DNA of 21,670 nt, taken from an uncultured Oscillospiraceae bacterium. GTDB lineage: Bacteria; Bacillota; Clostridia; Oscillospirales; Oscillospiraceae. The notes beneath the pieces were generated by a model, which was not told where the DNA came from, searched no databases, and worked only from the letters and a program-made list of their open reading frames with translations. A program made the position numbers and the translations under genes. Positions within the stretch are counted from its first letter, which is position 1, and each line of letters begins with the position of its first letter. Location of the stretch: contig CAJUOT010000046.1 of assembly GCA_910588135.1 (NCBI GenBank), forward strand, positions 1-21,670, given 5' to 3'. Positions 1 through 7,098 of this stretch are shown here, piece after piece.

Positions 1-171
1 CACCATGTACAGGTGTTCTCTGAAATACTTTGGGTCCTTGTGCTCCACATAGTGCCCCACCGTCACGCTGGGCAGAGCAAAAAGCTGCTTGCGCGTTTTT
101 TCCATCGTGCATTTGCAGCCCTTGCACCAGTCATCCTGAAGCCGGGCAAGCATTTTATCCAGAAGTCCCAT
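1..171 (-). CDS. Partial Cys-rich protein of unknown function, C-terminus beyond the left edge
   Basis: Reading leftwards from an ATG at 171 gives 57 uninterrupted codons that run off the window. The visible part starts MGLLDKMLARL and contains a tight cysteine cluster (CKGCKC) near residues 16-21, which could bind a metal. The later text, LPSVTVGHYVEH, is not one I recognise. The ATG lies one base after the stop codon of the upstream membrane-protein gene, so the two are almost certainly translated from one mRNA. The purine-rich end of that gene (GGCGGAG) could serve as ribosome binding site. No family assignment is possible from this fragment. The coding call rests on the close coupling, the intact frame and the same strand as its two upstream neighbours. 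Confidence 0.6.
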   Translation of the reverse strand, partial: MGLLDKMLARLQDDWCKGCKCTMEKTRKQLFALPSVTVGHYVEHKDPKYFREHLYMV

Positions 172-172
172 G

Positions 173-763
173 TCACTGCTCCGCCGCTTCCTTGGCCGCG
201 GCCAGCACCTGCACCCACATATCCGCCTTGGAAATGCCGGTCAGCACATGTTCATCGTTCATCTTCCAGCGCTGGTTGGAAGTAAAAGTGTTCACCCGAA
301 CCTGGACGCCGTCAATGACGAACAGGAAGCTCACCCGGTTGGTTCCGCGCATAAAACCCGCGCCGCCTGCGCCGTCGTCAGTCCACGCCTTGGTCACGCG
401 GTTGGCCGGCAGTATAAAGGTCTCAAACGGGTTCCACATAAACAACAGAGCAATTTTTCCCTGCCGGATATCCACCACCACAACCTGGCTGCTGCCATAG
501 AAGGTCTGGTTTCGGGTAAAGCCCTGCTGATCCAGCTGCTTTTCCATGGCCTTCTTTTTCTGCTTCCAGATCGTGGTCGGGCCAAGAATCCACCATGCTG
601 CAGACAGCGCCGTGGGGGCCATCAGGAAAATCACCGCGCCCGGCCCGCCGCTGCGGAAAAAGGTGGCGCCGATGTATCCCATTACCCCGATAAACACGAT
701 TGGGACAAGGATGGTCAGCAGCAGGTAAGCATAGTTGATTTTTTTGACACTCTTTTGGTTCAT
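173..763 (-). CDS. Membrane protein of unknown function, two N-terminal TM helices and a beta-rich soluble domain
   Basis: The 196-residue protein starts at MNQKSVKK. A GGAGGG Shine-Dalgarno sits four bases before this ATG, inside the longer open frame, so the extension up to 1051 is rejected. Two hydrophobic stretches (about residues 10-37 and 44-62) should form a TM hairpin. A linker rich in Lys and Gln follows, then a soluble domain with alternating hydrophobic residues (VVVVDIRQGKIALLFMW, then FILPANRV). That layout resembles membrane-anchored PH-like domains of Firmicutes, but this is pattern resemblance only. It sits between another membrane-protein gene (53 bases... upstream within the same run) and a Cys-rich partial gene one base downstream, probably in one transcript. 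Function unknown. Confidence 0.75.
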   Translation of the reverse strand: MNQKSVKKINYAYLLLTILVPIVFIGVMGYIGATFFRSGGPGAVIFLMAPTALSAAWWILGPTTIWKQKKKAMEKQLDQQGFTRNQTFYGSSQVVVVDIRQGKIALLFMWNPFETFILPANRVTKAWTDDGAGGAGFMRGTNRVSFLFVIDGVQVRVNTFTSNQRWKMNDEHVLTGISKADMWVQVLAAAKEAAEQ

Positions 764-821
764 TTGCAGTTCCCTCCACATTTTTAGAACTTTACAGCGC
801 GTCTGCGCCGGAATCACAGCA

Positions 822-1499
822 TCAGTCCCACTCGCTCTTGGGCTTTTTCTCGCCCTTTTTTTCGCGGGGGGCAAAGAAAAAGGGAAACAGCCCCAGCTTG
901 GCCCCAATGGAGTGGAACAACGGAAAACACACCAGAATAGTGACAACCTGCACCGTCCCGGTGCGAAGCTGTGTGAAATCCTCTTCCGAGACCTTTCCTC
1001 CCACACCCAGCATATCCACATAAAAATCAGTGCGGCTGAGCGGTATTCCATAGCTGATCTGATCCATAAACATTTTACTCTCGGTCAGATCCGCGAAAAC
1101 CACCTTTCCAACCGGCAGAATTTGGTCACCGGCGTAGTAGTCCCCCTCCTTCCGGACATTTTCCATATTGATTTGGGCCGCCACCACTTCCCCTGACGGA
1201 AGCGTCACCGCATAAGTATAGACCCCGTCGTAATAGCCCGCCCCTTTGTTGCGGTACTCAATGCCGTGGGATACAATCGTGAAGGTGTCGTGGCTCAAAA
1301 TATCGGCTACGCTCTGGGCACGGAACACGCCCTCTCCCGCTTTTCCTCCAATTTCGCCGTCAGCCACCGTGTGTTCTTCCTCATAGCTCTCATAAGCCCC
1401 GGCCAGAAACAACCCGGCCAGCTTTACCGCCCCCAGGCTGGCCGCAAAAGCCAGCAGCAGACACAGCCAGATATCAAATCTCAACCGCGTGTAGCGCAT
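822..1499 (-). CDS. Membrane protein of unknown function with an extracytoplasmic central domain
   Basis: The 225-residue protein starts at MRYTRLRFD, chosen because GGAGG lies six bases upstream (GGGGAGGATTCGTATG). A hydrophobic helix at about residues 10-33 and a second near residues 185-210 flank a polar central region of about 150 residues. The topology suggests a domain held outside the membrane. The C-terminus is a short, very basic cytoplasmic tail (EKKGEKKPK). The central region contains a strand-rich segment around YTYAVTLPSGEVVAAQINMENV that looks like a small beta domain. I do not recognise a family. It is the first gene of a minus-strand run of three, 78 bases downstream of a good sigma-A-type promoter, so it is probably expressed in vegetative cells together with the genes at 173-763 and 1-171. 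Confidence 0.75.
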   Translation of the reverse strand: MRYTRLRFDIWLCLLLAFAASLGAVKLAGLFLAGAYESYEEEHTVADGEIGGKAGEGVFRAQSVADILSHDTFTIVSHGIEYRNKGAGYYDGVYTYAVTLPSGEVVAAQINMENVRKEGDYYAGDQILPVGKVVFADLTESKMFMDQISYGIPLSRTDFYVDMLGVGGKVSEEDFTQLRTGTVQVVTILVCFPLFHSIGAKLGLFPFFFAPREKKGEKKPKSEWD

Positions 1500-1576
1500 A
1501 CGAATCCTCCCCGCTCCTGCTTTCCACAGCACGATTTCAAAGTTGGGAACGTTTTCACCCTCTGGTTTTTTCGTCT

Positions 1577-1605
1577 ATTTTAACGCATCTCAGCCGAAAA
1601 GACAA
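1577..1605 (-). promoter_or_regulatory. Sigma-A-type promoter for the leftmost minus-strand operon
   Basis: On the minus strand, a -35 box TTGTCT (1600-1605) and a -10 box TAAAAT (1577-1582) are separated by exactly 17 bases. Transcription would begin near 1570 and run into the gene that starts at 1499. Both boxes differ from consensus at only one or two positions. This is a motif match and has not been tested. Confidence 0.6.
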
Positions 1606-1752
1606 GAAAATATCTCCGCCTTTTTTGTGGGCCTGATAAAAATTGGTGGTTTGGACAAAGCTATGGCATATCCGCCCCATCCCACGGGCAAAATGTTCAA
1701 GCGGAAGCTCGCCCCTCCATTTCTCCCGCCCCATTGAAACGAGGTGTTTTTT

Positions 1753-2436
1753 GTGTTTGTGGTACTCATACGCACCGTGGTGCTCTACCTGTTTATCGTG
1801 GTAGGAATCCGGCTGCTGGGCAAGCACCAGATCGGTCAGCTGGAACCCTCCGAGCTGGTACTCACCCTCATTATCGCCGACCTGGCTTCCGTCCCCATGC
1901 AGGACAACGGCATCCCCCTGGTGTCCGGACTCATCCCCATTGTGGTACTGCTGTCGCTGGCCTCCATTCTCTCTGTTCTGTGCACCCGCTCCATCCGGTT
2001 CCGGACCCTGCTGTGCGGCAAACCCACCATCGTCGTGGAAAACGGCCAGGTATTGGAGCCGGAGCTGAAAAAGACCCGCCTCACTCTGGACGAGCTGATG
2101 GAAGAACTGCGGATGCAGGGCTACACCGATTTCAGGGCCATCAAATTTGCCTTGCTGGAGACCAATGGTCAGCTGTCCGTACTGCCTTACGCCGCGGAAA
2201 AACCCGCCACCGCTGCGCAAATGGGAATCACAACCCAGGAGACCGGCCTACCCGTAGTGCTCATCAGCGACGGCCGCCTGCTGGAACACAACCTGAGGGG
2301 CCGAGGGTATGAGCACGTCTGGCTGGAAAAGCAGCTGGCTTCCTATGGGATGACATCCCCCGCGCAGGCCTTCCTGCTCACGGTGGACGAGGAGGGAGGG
2401 ACTTACTGCGTACCCAAAAAGGAGGCGGCGGAATGA
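1753..2436 (+). CDS. DUF421 / YetF-type membrane protein
   Basis: The 227-residue protein shows the DUF421 (YetF/YcaP) plan. Three hydrophobic helices lie in the first 80 residues, with the conserved run RLLGKHQIGQLEPSELV between helices one and two. A C-terminal alpha/beta domain follows, with the family phrases GKPTIVVENGQVL (about 89-101) and FALLETNGQLSVLP (about 132-145). Proteins of this family are envelope proteins, often linked to spores or stress in Firmicutes, with no settled biochemical role. The start is a GTG. I chose 1753 because GAGGTG at 1741-1746 then sits six bases upstream; the in-frame GTG at 1744 would place the start inside that Shine-Dalgarno. The stop overlaps the next ATG by four bases, so it is translationally coupled to the DUF4363-type gene. 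Confidence 0.85.
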   Translation: MFVVLIRTVVLYLFIVVGIRLLGKHQIGQLEPSELVLTLIIADLASVPMQDNGIPLVSGLIPIVVLLSLASILSVLCTRSIRFRTLLCGKPTIVVENGQVLEPELKKTRLTLDELMEELRMQGYTDFRAIKFALLETNGQLSVLPYAAEKPATAAQMGITTQETGLPVVLISDGRLLEHNLRGRGYEHVWLEKQLASYGMTSPAQAFLLTVDEEGGTYCVPKKEAAE

Positions 2437-2819
2437 AGCGTCTGTATCTCTCCCTGGCCCTGGTGGTCCTGCTCGCCATTCTGTCCGGACTCCACATCTG
2501 GCACCTCAGCCGGTTTACCGGCCAGCTCTCTGAGCTGCTCACTCAGGCCCAGCAGCAGGCGGAACAGCAAAACTGGCAGCAGGCCGCCCGCCTCACCCAT
2601 CAGGCCAAAGAGCGCTGGACAGCCCACGAGGGCTACCTCCACACCACCCTGCGCCACACAGACATCGACGCCATCCTGGTCTCCATGGATGAGGCCCTGG
2701 CTTTCTTGGAGGCCGAAGAAAAGCAGAGCGCCGAATATGCCGCTGTCAACGCCCGGCTGCTCACCCAGATTGGGCTGCTGCTGGAAGCGGAGCTGCCCAC
2801 TTTAACCAACCTGCTGTGA
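2433..2819 (+). CDS. DUF4363-type membrane-anchored small protein
   Basis: The 128-residue protein has an N-terminal signal-anchor helix (about residues 4-24) followed by an all-helical domain rich in Gln, Glu and Ala. The phrase QQAARLTHQAKERW and the later helical repeat spacing match the DUF4363 family, in which a short amphipathic helical bundle is held outside the membrane. The gene begins in an ATGA overlap with the stop of the DUF421 gene. DUF421 and DUF4363 genes are, as I recall, often paired in Clostridia, which supports the assignment. The function is unknown. A physical or functional partnership with the DUF421 protein is my inference from the coupling. Transcription probably ends at the hairpin just after its stop. 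Confidence 0.75.
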   Translation: MKRLYLSLALVVLLAILSGLHIWHLSRFTGQLSELLTQAQQQAEQQNWQQAARLTHQAKERWTAHEGYLHTTLRHTDIDAILVSMDEALAFLEAEEKQSAEYAAVNARLLTQIGLLLEAELPTLTNLL

Positions 2820-2821
2820 CA

Positions 2822-2853
2822 AAGCGCCGCCTCCTGGTCAAGAGGCGGCGCTT
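2822..2853. terminator. Convergent hairpin between the DUF4363-type gene and mutS2
   Basis: A 12-bp perfect stem (AAGCGCCGCCTC / GAGGCGGCGCTT) closes an 8-base loop. It lies three bases after the plus-strand stop and 13 bases after the mutS2 stop on the other strand. The T-tracts are weak on both sides (TTTGTC on the minus strand), so termination efficiency is uncertain. Position and stem strength point to a shared bidirectional terminator. Confidence 0.75.
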
Positions 2854-2866
2854 GAAGTCAGCGGTT

Positions 2867-5251
2867 TTATTTCAATGTGGCCACTGTGACCCCGTCCTCA
2901 CCCTCGCCGTAGACGCCGGGGCGGAACTCCTTCACATAGCGGCTCTTTTTCAGGTGCTCCCGCACCGCTTTCCGCAGCGCTCCGGTGCCCTTGCCGTGGA
3001 TGATGGTCACCGTCTCCAGCTTGCCCATGAGGGCATTGTCCAAAAACAGATCCACCGCCCCCAGCGCCTCGTCCACCATCATACCCCGCAGGTCCAGCTC
3101 CGCCTTGGCGGCGGAAGCCCGGAACGGACGACTCACAGAGGCGGCTCGCTGCTTGTCTCTGGCGCTCTGCTTCTTCCGGGCGGTGGCCTCCTCCAGCACC
3201 CGCACCTCGCTCTGCTTCGCTTTCAGCTTCAAGATCCCTGCCTGGAGCTGAAGGGTGCCGTCTTTGTTGACGCCCACCACCTCCGCCTGGGTGCCCATTC
3301 TCACCAGCTCCACAATATCACCCGTCACTGCGTCGCGGGTGGGCGGCGGGGGCGGCAGGTCCTCTTTTCTGCCGCCCAGGGCGGCATCTGCCTCGTTGAG
3401 CCTCCGGCGCAGCTCGGCCCGCTCCTCGTTGTCGTCCACCCACTCCCGGGCCTTCTCCTGACGGCGGCGCATCTCGTTGAGTTCCTTGAAGGTCTGGTCG
3501 GCGGCGTCCCGGGCCTGTTCGATAATCGCCCTGGCCTCCGCCTGGGCTTTCTCGGTCGCTTTTCTCCGCTCCTCCTCAATCCGGGCCCGGTACTGCTCCG
3601 CCTGGGCGCGGTCCTCCTCCATCTCACGGCGCAGCTTTGCCGCCTGCTCCTTCTCCTTTTCCATGGCCTGCCGCTGAATATCCAGCTGGCTGAGCACGTC
3701 CTCAAAGCGTACATTTTCCGCGTCGATGCGGTCAGCGGCCTTCTGGATGATATAGTCGGGCAGACCCAGCCGCCGGGAAATGGCGAAGGCGTTGGACTTG
3801 CCGGGGATGCCGATGAGCACCCGGTAGGTGGGTGCCAGCGTCTCCACGTCGAACTCGCAGGAAGCGTTTTCCACCCCGGCGGTGGTCATGGCGTACACCT
3901 TCAGTTCCGCATAATGGGTGGTGGCGGCCACCGCAGCTCCCATCGCCCGGGCAGACTCAATGATAGCGGCGGCCAGAGCCGCGCCCTCCACCGGGTCGGT
4001 GCCCGCCCCCAGCTCGTCGAACAGGATCAGGGTCTCATCGTCCGCCTGCTCCAGAATGGCCACGATGTTGGTCATGTGGGAAGAAAAAGTGGACAGGGAC
4101 TGGTCGATGGACTGCTCGTCTCCGATGTCCGCCAGCACGGCGGAGCACACCTTCACGGTGGAGCCGTCCGCCGCGGGGATATGCAGGCCGCACTGGGCCA
4201 TGAGGGTGAGCAGGCCCAGGGTCTTGAGGGTGACGGTCTTTCCGCCGGTGTTGGGGCCGGTGATCACCAGGGTGTCAAATTTCCCGCCCAGGGTCAGGTC
4301 GTTGCGCACGGCGGCCTTGGGGTCCAGCAGGGGATGGCGGGCGCGCCGCAGCTCAATGTGGCCGCCCAGCGCCGGCTCCATGGCCCCCATGGCGGAGGAC
4401 AGCCTGGCCCGGGCGAAGATGCAGTCCAGCGACACCAGGGTCTGGTAGTCGTCCTCGATGTCCGCCTTGAACCCGGCGCAGTCCGCGGACAGCTCTGCCA
4501 GAATGCGCTCGATCTCCTTCTGCTCCCTGGCTTGGAGTTCCCGCAGCTCGTTGTTGGCGTTCACCACCCCCATGGGCTCAATGAAGAAGGTGCCGCCGGA
4601 GCCGGACACGTCGTGGACCAGGCCGGGGATGTCGTTCTTGTGCTCGCTCTTGACGGGCACCACATAGCGGCCTCCCCGCATGGTGATGATGGCGTCCTGG
4701 AGATACTTGGACTGGTTGGAGGAGATGAGCCGGTTGAGCACGTCCCGCACCTTGCCCGCCGCCGCCCGGATGTGCCGGCGGATATCCGCCAGCTCCGGGG
4801 AGGCGGCGTCTGCGATCTCGTCCTCGCCCAGGATGGACCCGGTGATCTTGTCCTCCAGGAAACGGTTGGCGGTGAGGCTCTCAAAATAGCCGTCCAGCAC
4901 GGTCTTCGCCTCGCCATTTCCCGCGCCGTACTCCCGGACGCTGCGGGCGCAGCGCAGCACCTGGGCGATGTCCAGCAGCTCCCGTGTGTTCAGCGCGCCC
5001 CCCCGGTCCGCCCGCTGCAGGGCGGCGGCCACCGGCTTCACCCCCGACAGAGACGGCGTGCCGTGCTTCACCAGCAGGTCAAAGGCGGCGGAGGTCTGCT
5101 TTTGCAGGCGGTGTACGTCGTTTTGTACGCTCGCGGGCCGCAGGGCCAGGCAGCGCTCCCGGCCCTCCTCTGTGGCCGCCTCGTCAGCCAGCAGGGCCAG
5201 CACCCGGGGCAGTTCCAATGTTTCAATGGATTTTTCAAATAATGGCGTCAT
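2867..5251 (-). CDS. mutS2: MutS2, DNA/ribosome-acting ATPase with Smr nuclease domain
   Basis: The 794-residue protein has the full MutS2 plan and normal family length. The MutS core comes first, with Walker A GPNTGGKT at 332-339, Walker B LILFDELGAGTD at 408-419, and the helical clamp before it. A long charged coiled coil (about 515-625) follows, then a small beta-barrel (KOW-like) domain near 640-690. The C-terminal Smr domain (718-794) has LDLRG and HGKGTGALR. MutS2 lacks the mismatch-recognition domain of MutS. It is known to limit homologous recombination, and in Bacillus it also acts in rescue of collided ribosomes. The start is supported by GAGGAT upstream. A five-proline run at 633-637 lies in the linker. 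It is 61 bases downstream of recO and probably the last gene of that cluster. Confidence 0.97.
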   Translation of the reverse strand: MTPLFEKSIETLELPRVLALLADEAATEEGRERCLALRPASVQNDVHRLQKQTSAAFDLLVKHGTPSLSGVKPVAAALQRADRGGALNTRELLDIAQVLRCARSVREYGAGNGEAKTVLDGYFESLTANRFLEDKITGSILGEDEIADAASPELADIRRHIRAAAGKVRDVLNRLISSNQSKYLQDAIITMRGGRYVVPVKSEHKNDIPGLVHDVSGSGGTFFIEPMGVVNANNELRELQAREQKEIERILAELSADCAGFKADIEDDYQTLVSLDCIFARARLSSAMGAMEPALGGHIELRRARHPLLDPKAAVRNDLTLGGKFDTLVITGPNTGGKTVTLKTLGLLTLMAQCGLHIPAADGSTVKVCSAVLADIGDEQSIDQSLSTFSSHMTNIVAILEQADDETLILFDELGAGTDPVEGAALAAAIIESARAMGAAVAATTHYAELKVYAMTTAGVENASCEFDVETLAPTYRVLIGIPGKSNAFAISRRLGLPDYIIQKAADRIDAENVRFEDVLSQLDIQRQAMEKEKEQAAKLRREMEEDRAQAEQYRARIEEERRKATEKAQAEARAIIEQARDAADQTFKELNEMRRRQEKAREWVDDNEERAELRRRLNEADAALGGRKEDLPPPPPTRDAVTGDIVELVRMGTQAEVVGVNKDGTLQLQAGILKLKAKQSEVRVLEEATARKKQSARDKQRAASVSRPFRASAAKAELDLRGMMVDEALGAVDLFLDNALMGKLETVTIIHGKGTGALRKAVREHLKKSRYVKEFRPGVYGEGEDGVTVATLK

Positions 5252-5312
5252 AATGTTATCCTCAGTCTCAGCCTGCCCGCCCCACGGGCGGCAGACGGGT
5301 TGTTTGTGTCCT

Positions 5313-6077
5313 CTACAGTGATGGTTTATATGTAATTTTTTTATAGAAGTCCAGCGTCCGGAAGCCCCGTTCCAGCCGGGTCATGAGATAGGCCTCCGAC
5401 GCATCGGACAGCTTTTGCAGCCCCTCCCCATCCAGCCGGAAGGACAGCAGCCGTTTCCGCGGCCCCCAGACAATGTGCCGCAGAGCGGCCAGCGCCGCCG
5501 TGGTCAGCGGCATGGACACCCCTTCCCCCAGTTTGTCCCGGCAGGCGGCGCAGTGAACCGCGCCTTCTCCCAAATGGATGTGGGGTCCCTGGGGCTGCTC
5601 CCGAAGGCACACCCCGCAGCGCTCAATCTGGGGCTCATACCCCGCCAGCGCCATGGAGCGCCACTCAAACGCCGCCTTCACCTGAGTCAGCGGCACATCA
5701 TCCAGCTTATCCAGCGCATGGAGGCAGTTGAGCGCCACTGCCAGCAGGCCGGGATCGGGCTGGCCCTCCTCCGCCAGGGCCTCGGTAACCTCCATGAAAT
5801 AGCTGGCTAGGGCGACCCGTTCCAAATCCCCCCGCACCCGGTCAAACAGCCGCTCAGACGCGGTCTCCTTCACCGACCACATCCCCCTGAACTCGTACAG
5901 GGTGAACTCCCCCCAGGCCAGCAGCTGACAGGCCGAGGCGATGGGGCTGTCCTTTTTCCGGCATCCCCGGGCGGACACGGTGAGCTTGCCCTCCTGTTCC
6001 GTCAGCAGGGTTAGGATTTTATCCGACTCCTTGTAGTTCACCTCGCGCAGTACGAGGGCATTGGTGGTCAGGTGCAT
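5313..6077 (-). CDS. recO: RecO, recombination mediator protein
   Basis: The 254-residue protein matches RecO throughout. The N-terminal OB-fold region opens with TNALVLREVNYKESDKILTLL, a long helical domain follows, and a zinc-binding site is formed by four cysteines (C154, C157, C176, C179). RecO works with RecR (and RecF) to load RecA on SSB-coated single-stranded DNA during gap and break repair. The ATG has a strong AGGAGG six bases upstream. Era, a yqzL-like gene and recO in that order is a standard Firmicutes arrangement, which supports the call. The protein length is normal. There is no sign of truncation. Confidence 0.96.
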   Translation of the reverse strand: MHLTTNALVLREVNYKESDKILTLLTEQEGKLTVSARGCRKKDSPIASACQLLAWGEFTLYEFRGMWSVKETASERLFDRVRGDLERVALASYFMEVTEALAEEGQPDPGLLAVALNCLHALDKLDDVPLTQVKAAFEWRSMALAGYEPQIERCGVCLREQPQGPHIHLGEGAVHCAACRDKLGEGVSMPLTTAALAALRHIVWGPRKRLLSFRLDGEGLQKLSDASEAYLMTRLERGFRTLDFYKKITYKPSL

Positions 6078-6094
6078 GGCGCGCCTCCTATGTA

Positions 6095-6114
6095 GCCCCG
6101 GCCGATACCGGGGC
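6095..6114. other. Small GC-rich hairpin between the yqzL-like gene and recO
   Basis: A perfect 7-bp stem (GCCCCGG / CCGGGGC) with a 6-base loop lies just upstream of the recO ribosome binding site. There is no T-tract, so it is not an obvious terminator. It might stabilise or attenuate the mRNA, or it may simply reflect GC-rich sequence. Confidence 0.35.
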
Positions 6115-6122
6115 CGGTCGTT

Positions 6123-6287
6123 TCAAACAGGCCCCGGCGGGCCGCTGGATTTCCCCTCTGGCGCGGGTTTCGCTCCGGGGGCAGGACCGGGCTCCGCTTC
6201 CGTGCCGGCCCGCTCTCCATTCCGGCTCATCAGCCACGCCTCCGGCATTCCGGTACTCCAAAACAGGCCCCAATACTGCTCATTCAT
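6123..6287 (-). CDS. yqzL: YqzL-family small protein
   Basis: This is a 54-residue protein that is easy to miss. Its first 22 residues, starting MNEQYWGLFWSTGMPEAWLM, carry the YqzL pattern: an aromatic pair, Phe, then T-G, then four residues and W/Y-L. Bacillus YqzL is encoded between era and recO, as here. The second half is a low-complexity tail rich in Pro, Gly, Ala and Glu. An AGGAGG lies 11 bases before the ATG, which is rather far. The in-frame ATG further upstream (ending the frame at 6389) gives an implausible N-terminus. The function of YqzL is unknown. The gene fills the otherwise empty 334-base gap between recO and the nucleotidyltransferase gene. Confidence 0.7.
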   Translation of the reverse strand: MNEQYWGLFWSTGMPEAWLMSRNGERAGTEAEPGPAPGAKPAPEGKSSGPPGPV

Positions 6288-6411
6288 TATCCGCAGTTCC
6301 TCCTGTCCATACCATTCCCATGGACGGCGGAAGTGCCTCCTCCCCGCCTCCGGCGGGGAGAGGGCCCCATCTGTCCACATGGATAGCATGGGCAGGGATG
6401 GGCGGATTATG

Positions 6412-7095
6412 TCAGGGAAATTTTGCGCTCTCCACTGCCTGGGCCTCTGCCATGGCGGCGGCGCTCCAGCGGATCAGGCGGGCAAAGGCGGCCTCCGGCC
6501 TCTCCTCCCTACCGGAAAGGCCATACGCCAGGATCTCCCGCTCGTCCCCGGCAAGCAGGGGCAGCAAATCTTTTTTTGTCCGCACATTCTCCCCAGTGCG
6601 CAGCTCGCAGAGGGCTCTCAGGGTGAAAAACGCCCCCTTGTGGACCCCCTTCAAAAAACCGGGCCAGCTCGTCCTGTCCGCGTAGAGATAGGTGTGGACG
6701 GCGGCGTGATAAATCCCGGACGCGCCGATGGCGGCGGCGTCTGCCAAGTCGTCCCGGCCCAGGGGCGGCAGCAGGTCAGCCAGCCTCCCATACACGTCCC
6801 GAGTGTCCCGGGCCACTGCCAGCAGGTCGTACTTGGGCCAGCTTTTCAGCTCCTGAAGCCCGCACAGAAAGCCGCAGGCCTTCTCCCCCTCGGGCATGGC
6901 CCGCACAATGGCCCGGTAGGCATCCAGATCGGAAAGCTCCACCCGGTCCAGCACGGTCACCACGTCAATGTCGCTGTCCTCGCCGGCCTCCCCCCTGCCA
7001 TAGCTGCCCTGGAGTCCCAAAAACAGCAGACGGGGGCCGAATTCGCCCGCCAGCTTCCCGGCCAGCTCCTCCATCCAGGTTTCAATCTCCACCAT
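6412..7095 (-). CDS. Nucleotidyltransferase-fold protein (MNT / aminoglycoside adenylyltransferase-like)
   Basis: The 227-residue protein has the polymerase-beta-type nucleotidyltransferase signature GSYGRGEAGEDSDIDV at 30-45. The Gly-Ser pair binds the nucleotide phosphate, and D42 and D44 are the two metal-binding aspartates. D90, in KYDLL, could be the third carboxylate. The C-terminal half (about 110-227) is helical, as in adenylyltransferases that modify small molecules or proteins. The substrate cannot be read from the sequence. Aminoglycoside-type or MNT-type activity are the nearest possibilities, but a resistance role is unproven. The ATG follows the era stop by three bases, so the two are translated together. 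This gene is not a usual member of the era-recO cluster. Confidence 0.8.
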   Translation of the reverse strand: MVEIETWMEELAGKLAGEFGPRLLFLGLQGSYGRGEAGEDSDIDVVTVLDRVELSDLDAYRAIVRAMPEGEKACGFLCGLQELKSWPKYDLLAVARDTRDVYGRLADLLPPLGRDDLADAAAIGASGIYHAAVHTYLYADRTSWPGFLKGVHKGAFFTLRALCELRTGENVRTKKDLLPLLAGDEREILAYGLSGREERPEAAFARLIRWSAAAMAEAQAVESAKFP

Positions 7096-7098
7096 GGT

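Noticed and set aside
764..1051. N-terminal extension of the 196-residue membrane protein to 1051
   Set aside because: It overlaps the upstream gene extensively, and the internal ATG at 763 has a GGAGGG at proper spacing.
2816..5242. An 808-codon open frame on the plus strand across mutS2
   Set aside because: It is antisense to a clear, full-length MutS2 and has no recognisable domains. Long antisense frames are expected where codon third positions are mostly G or C.
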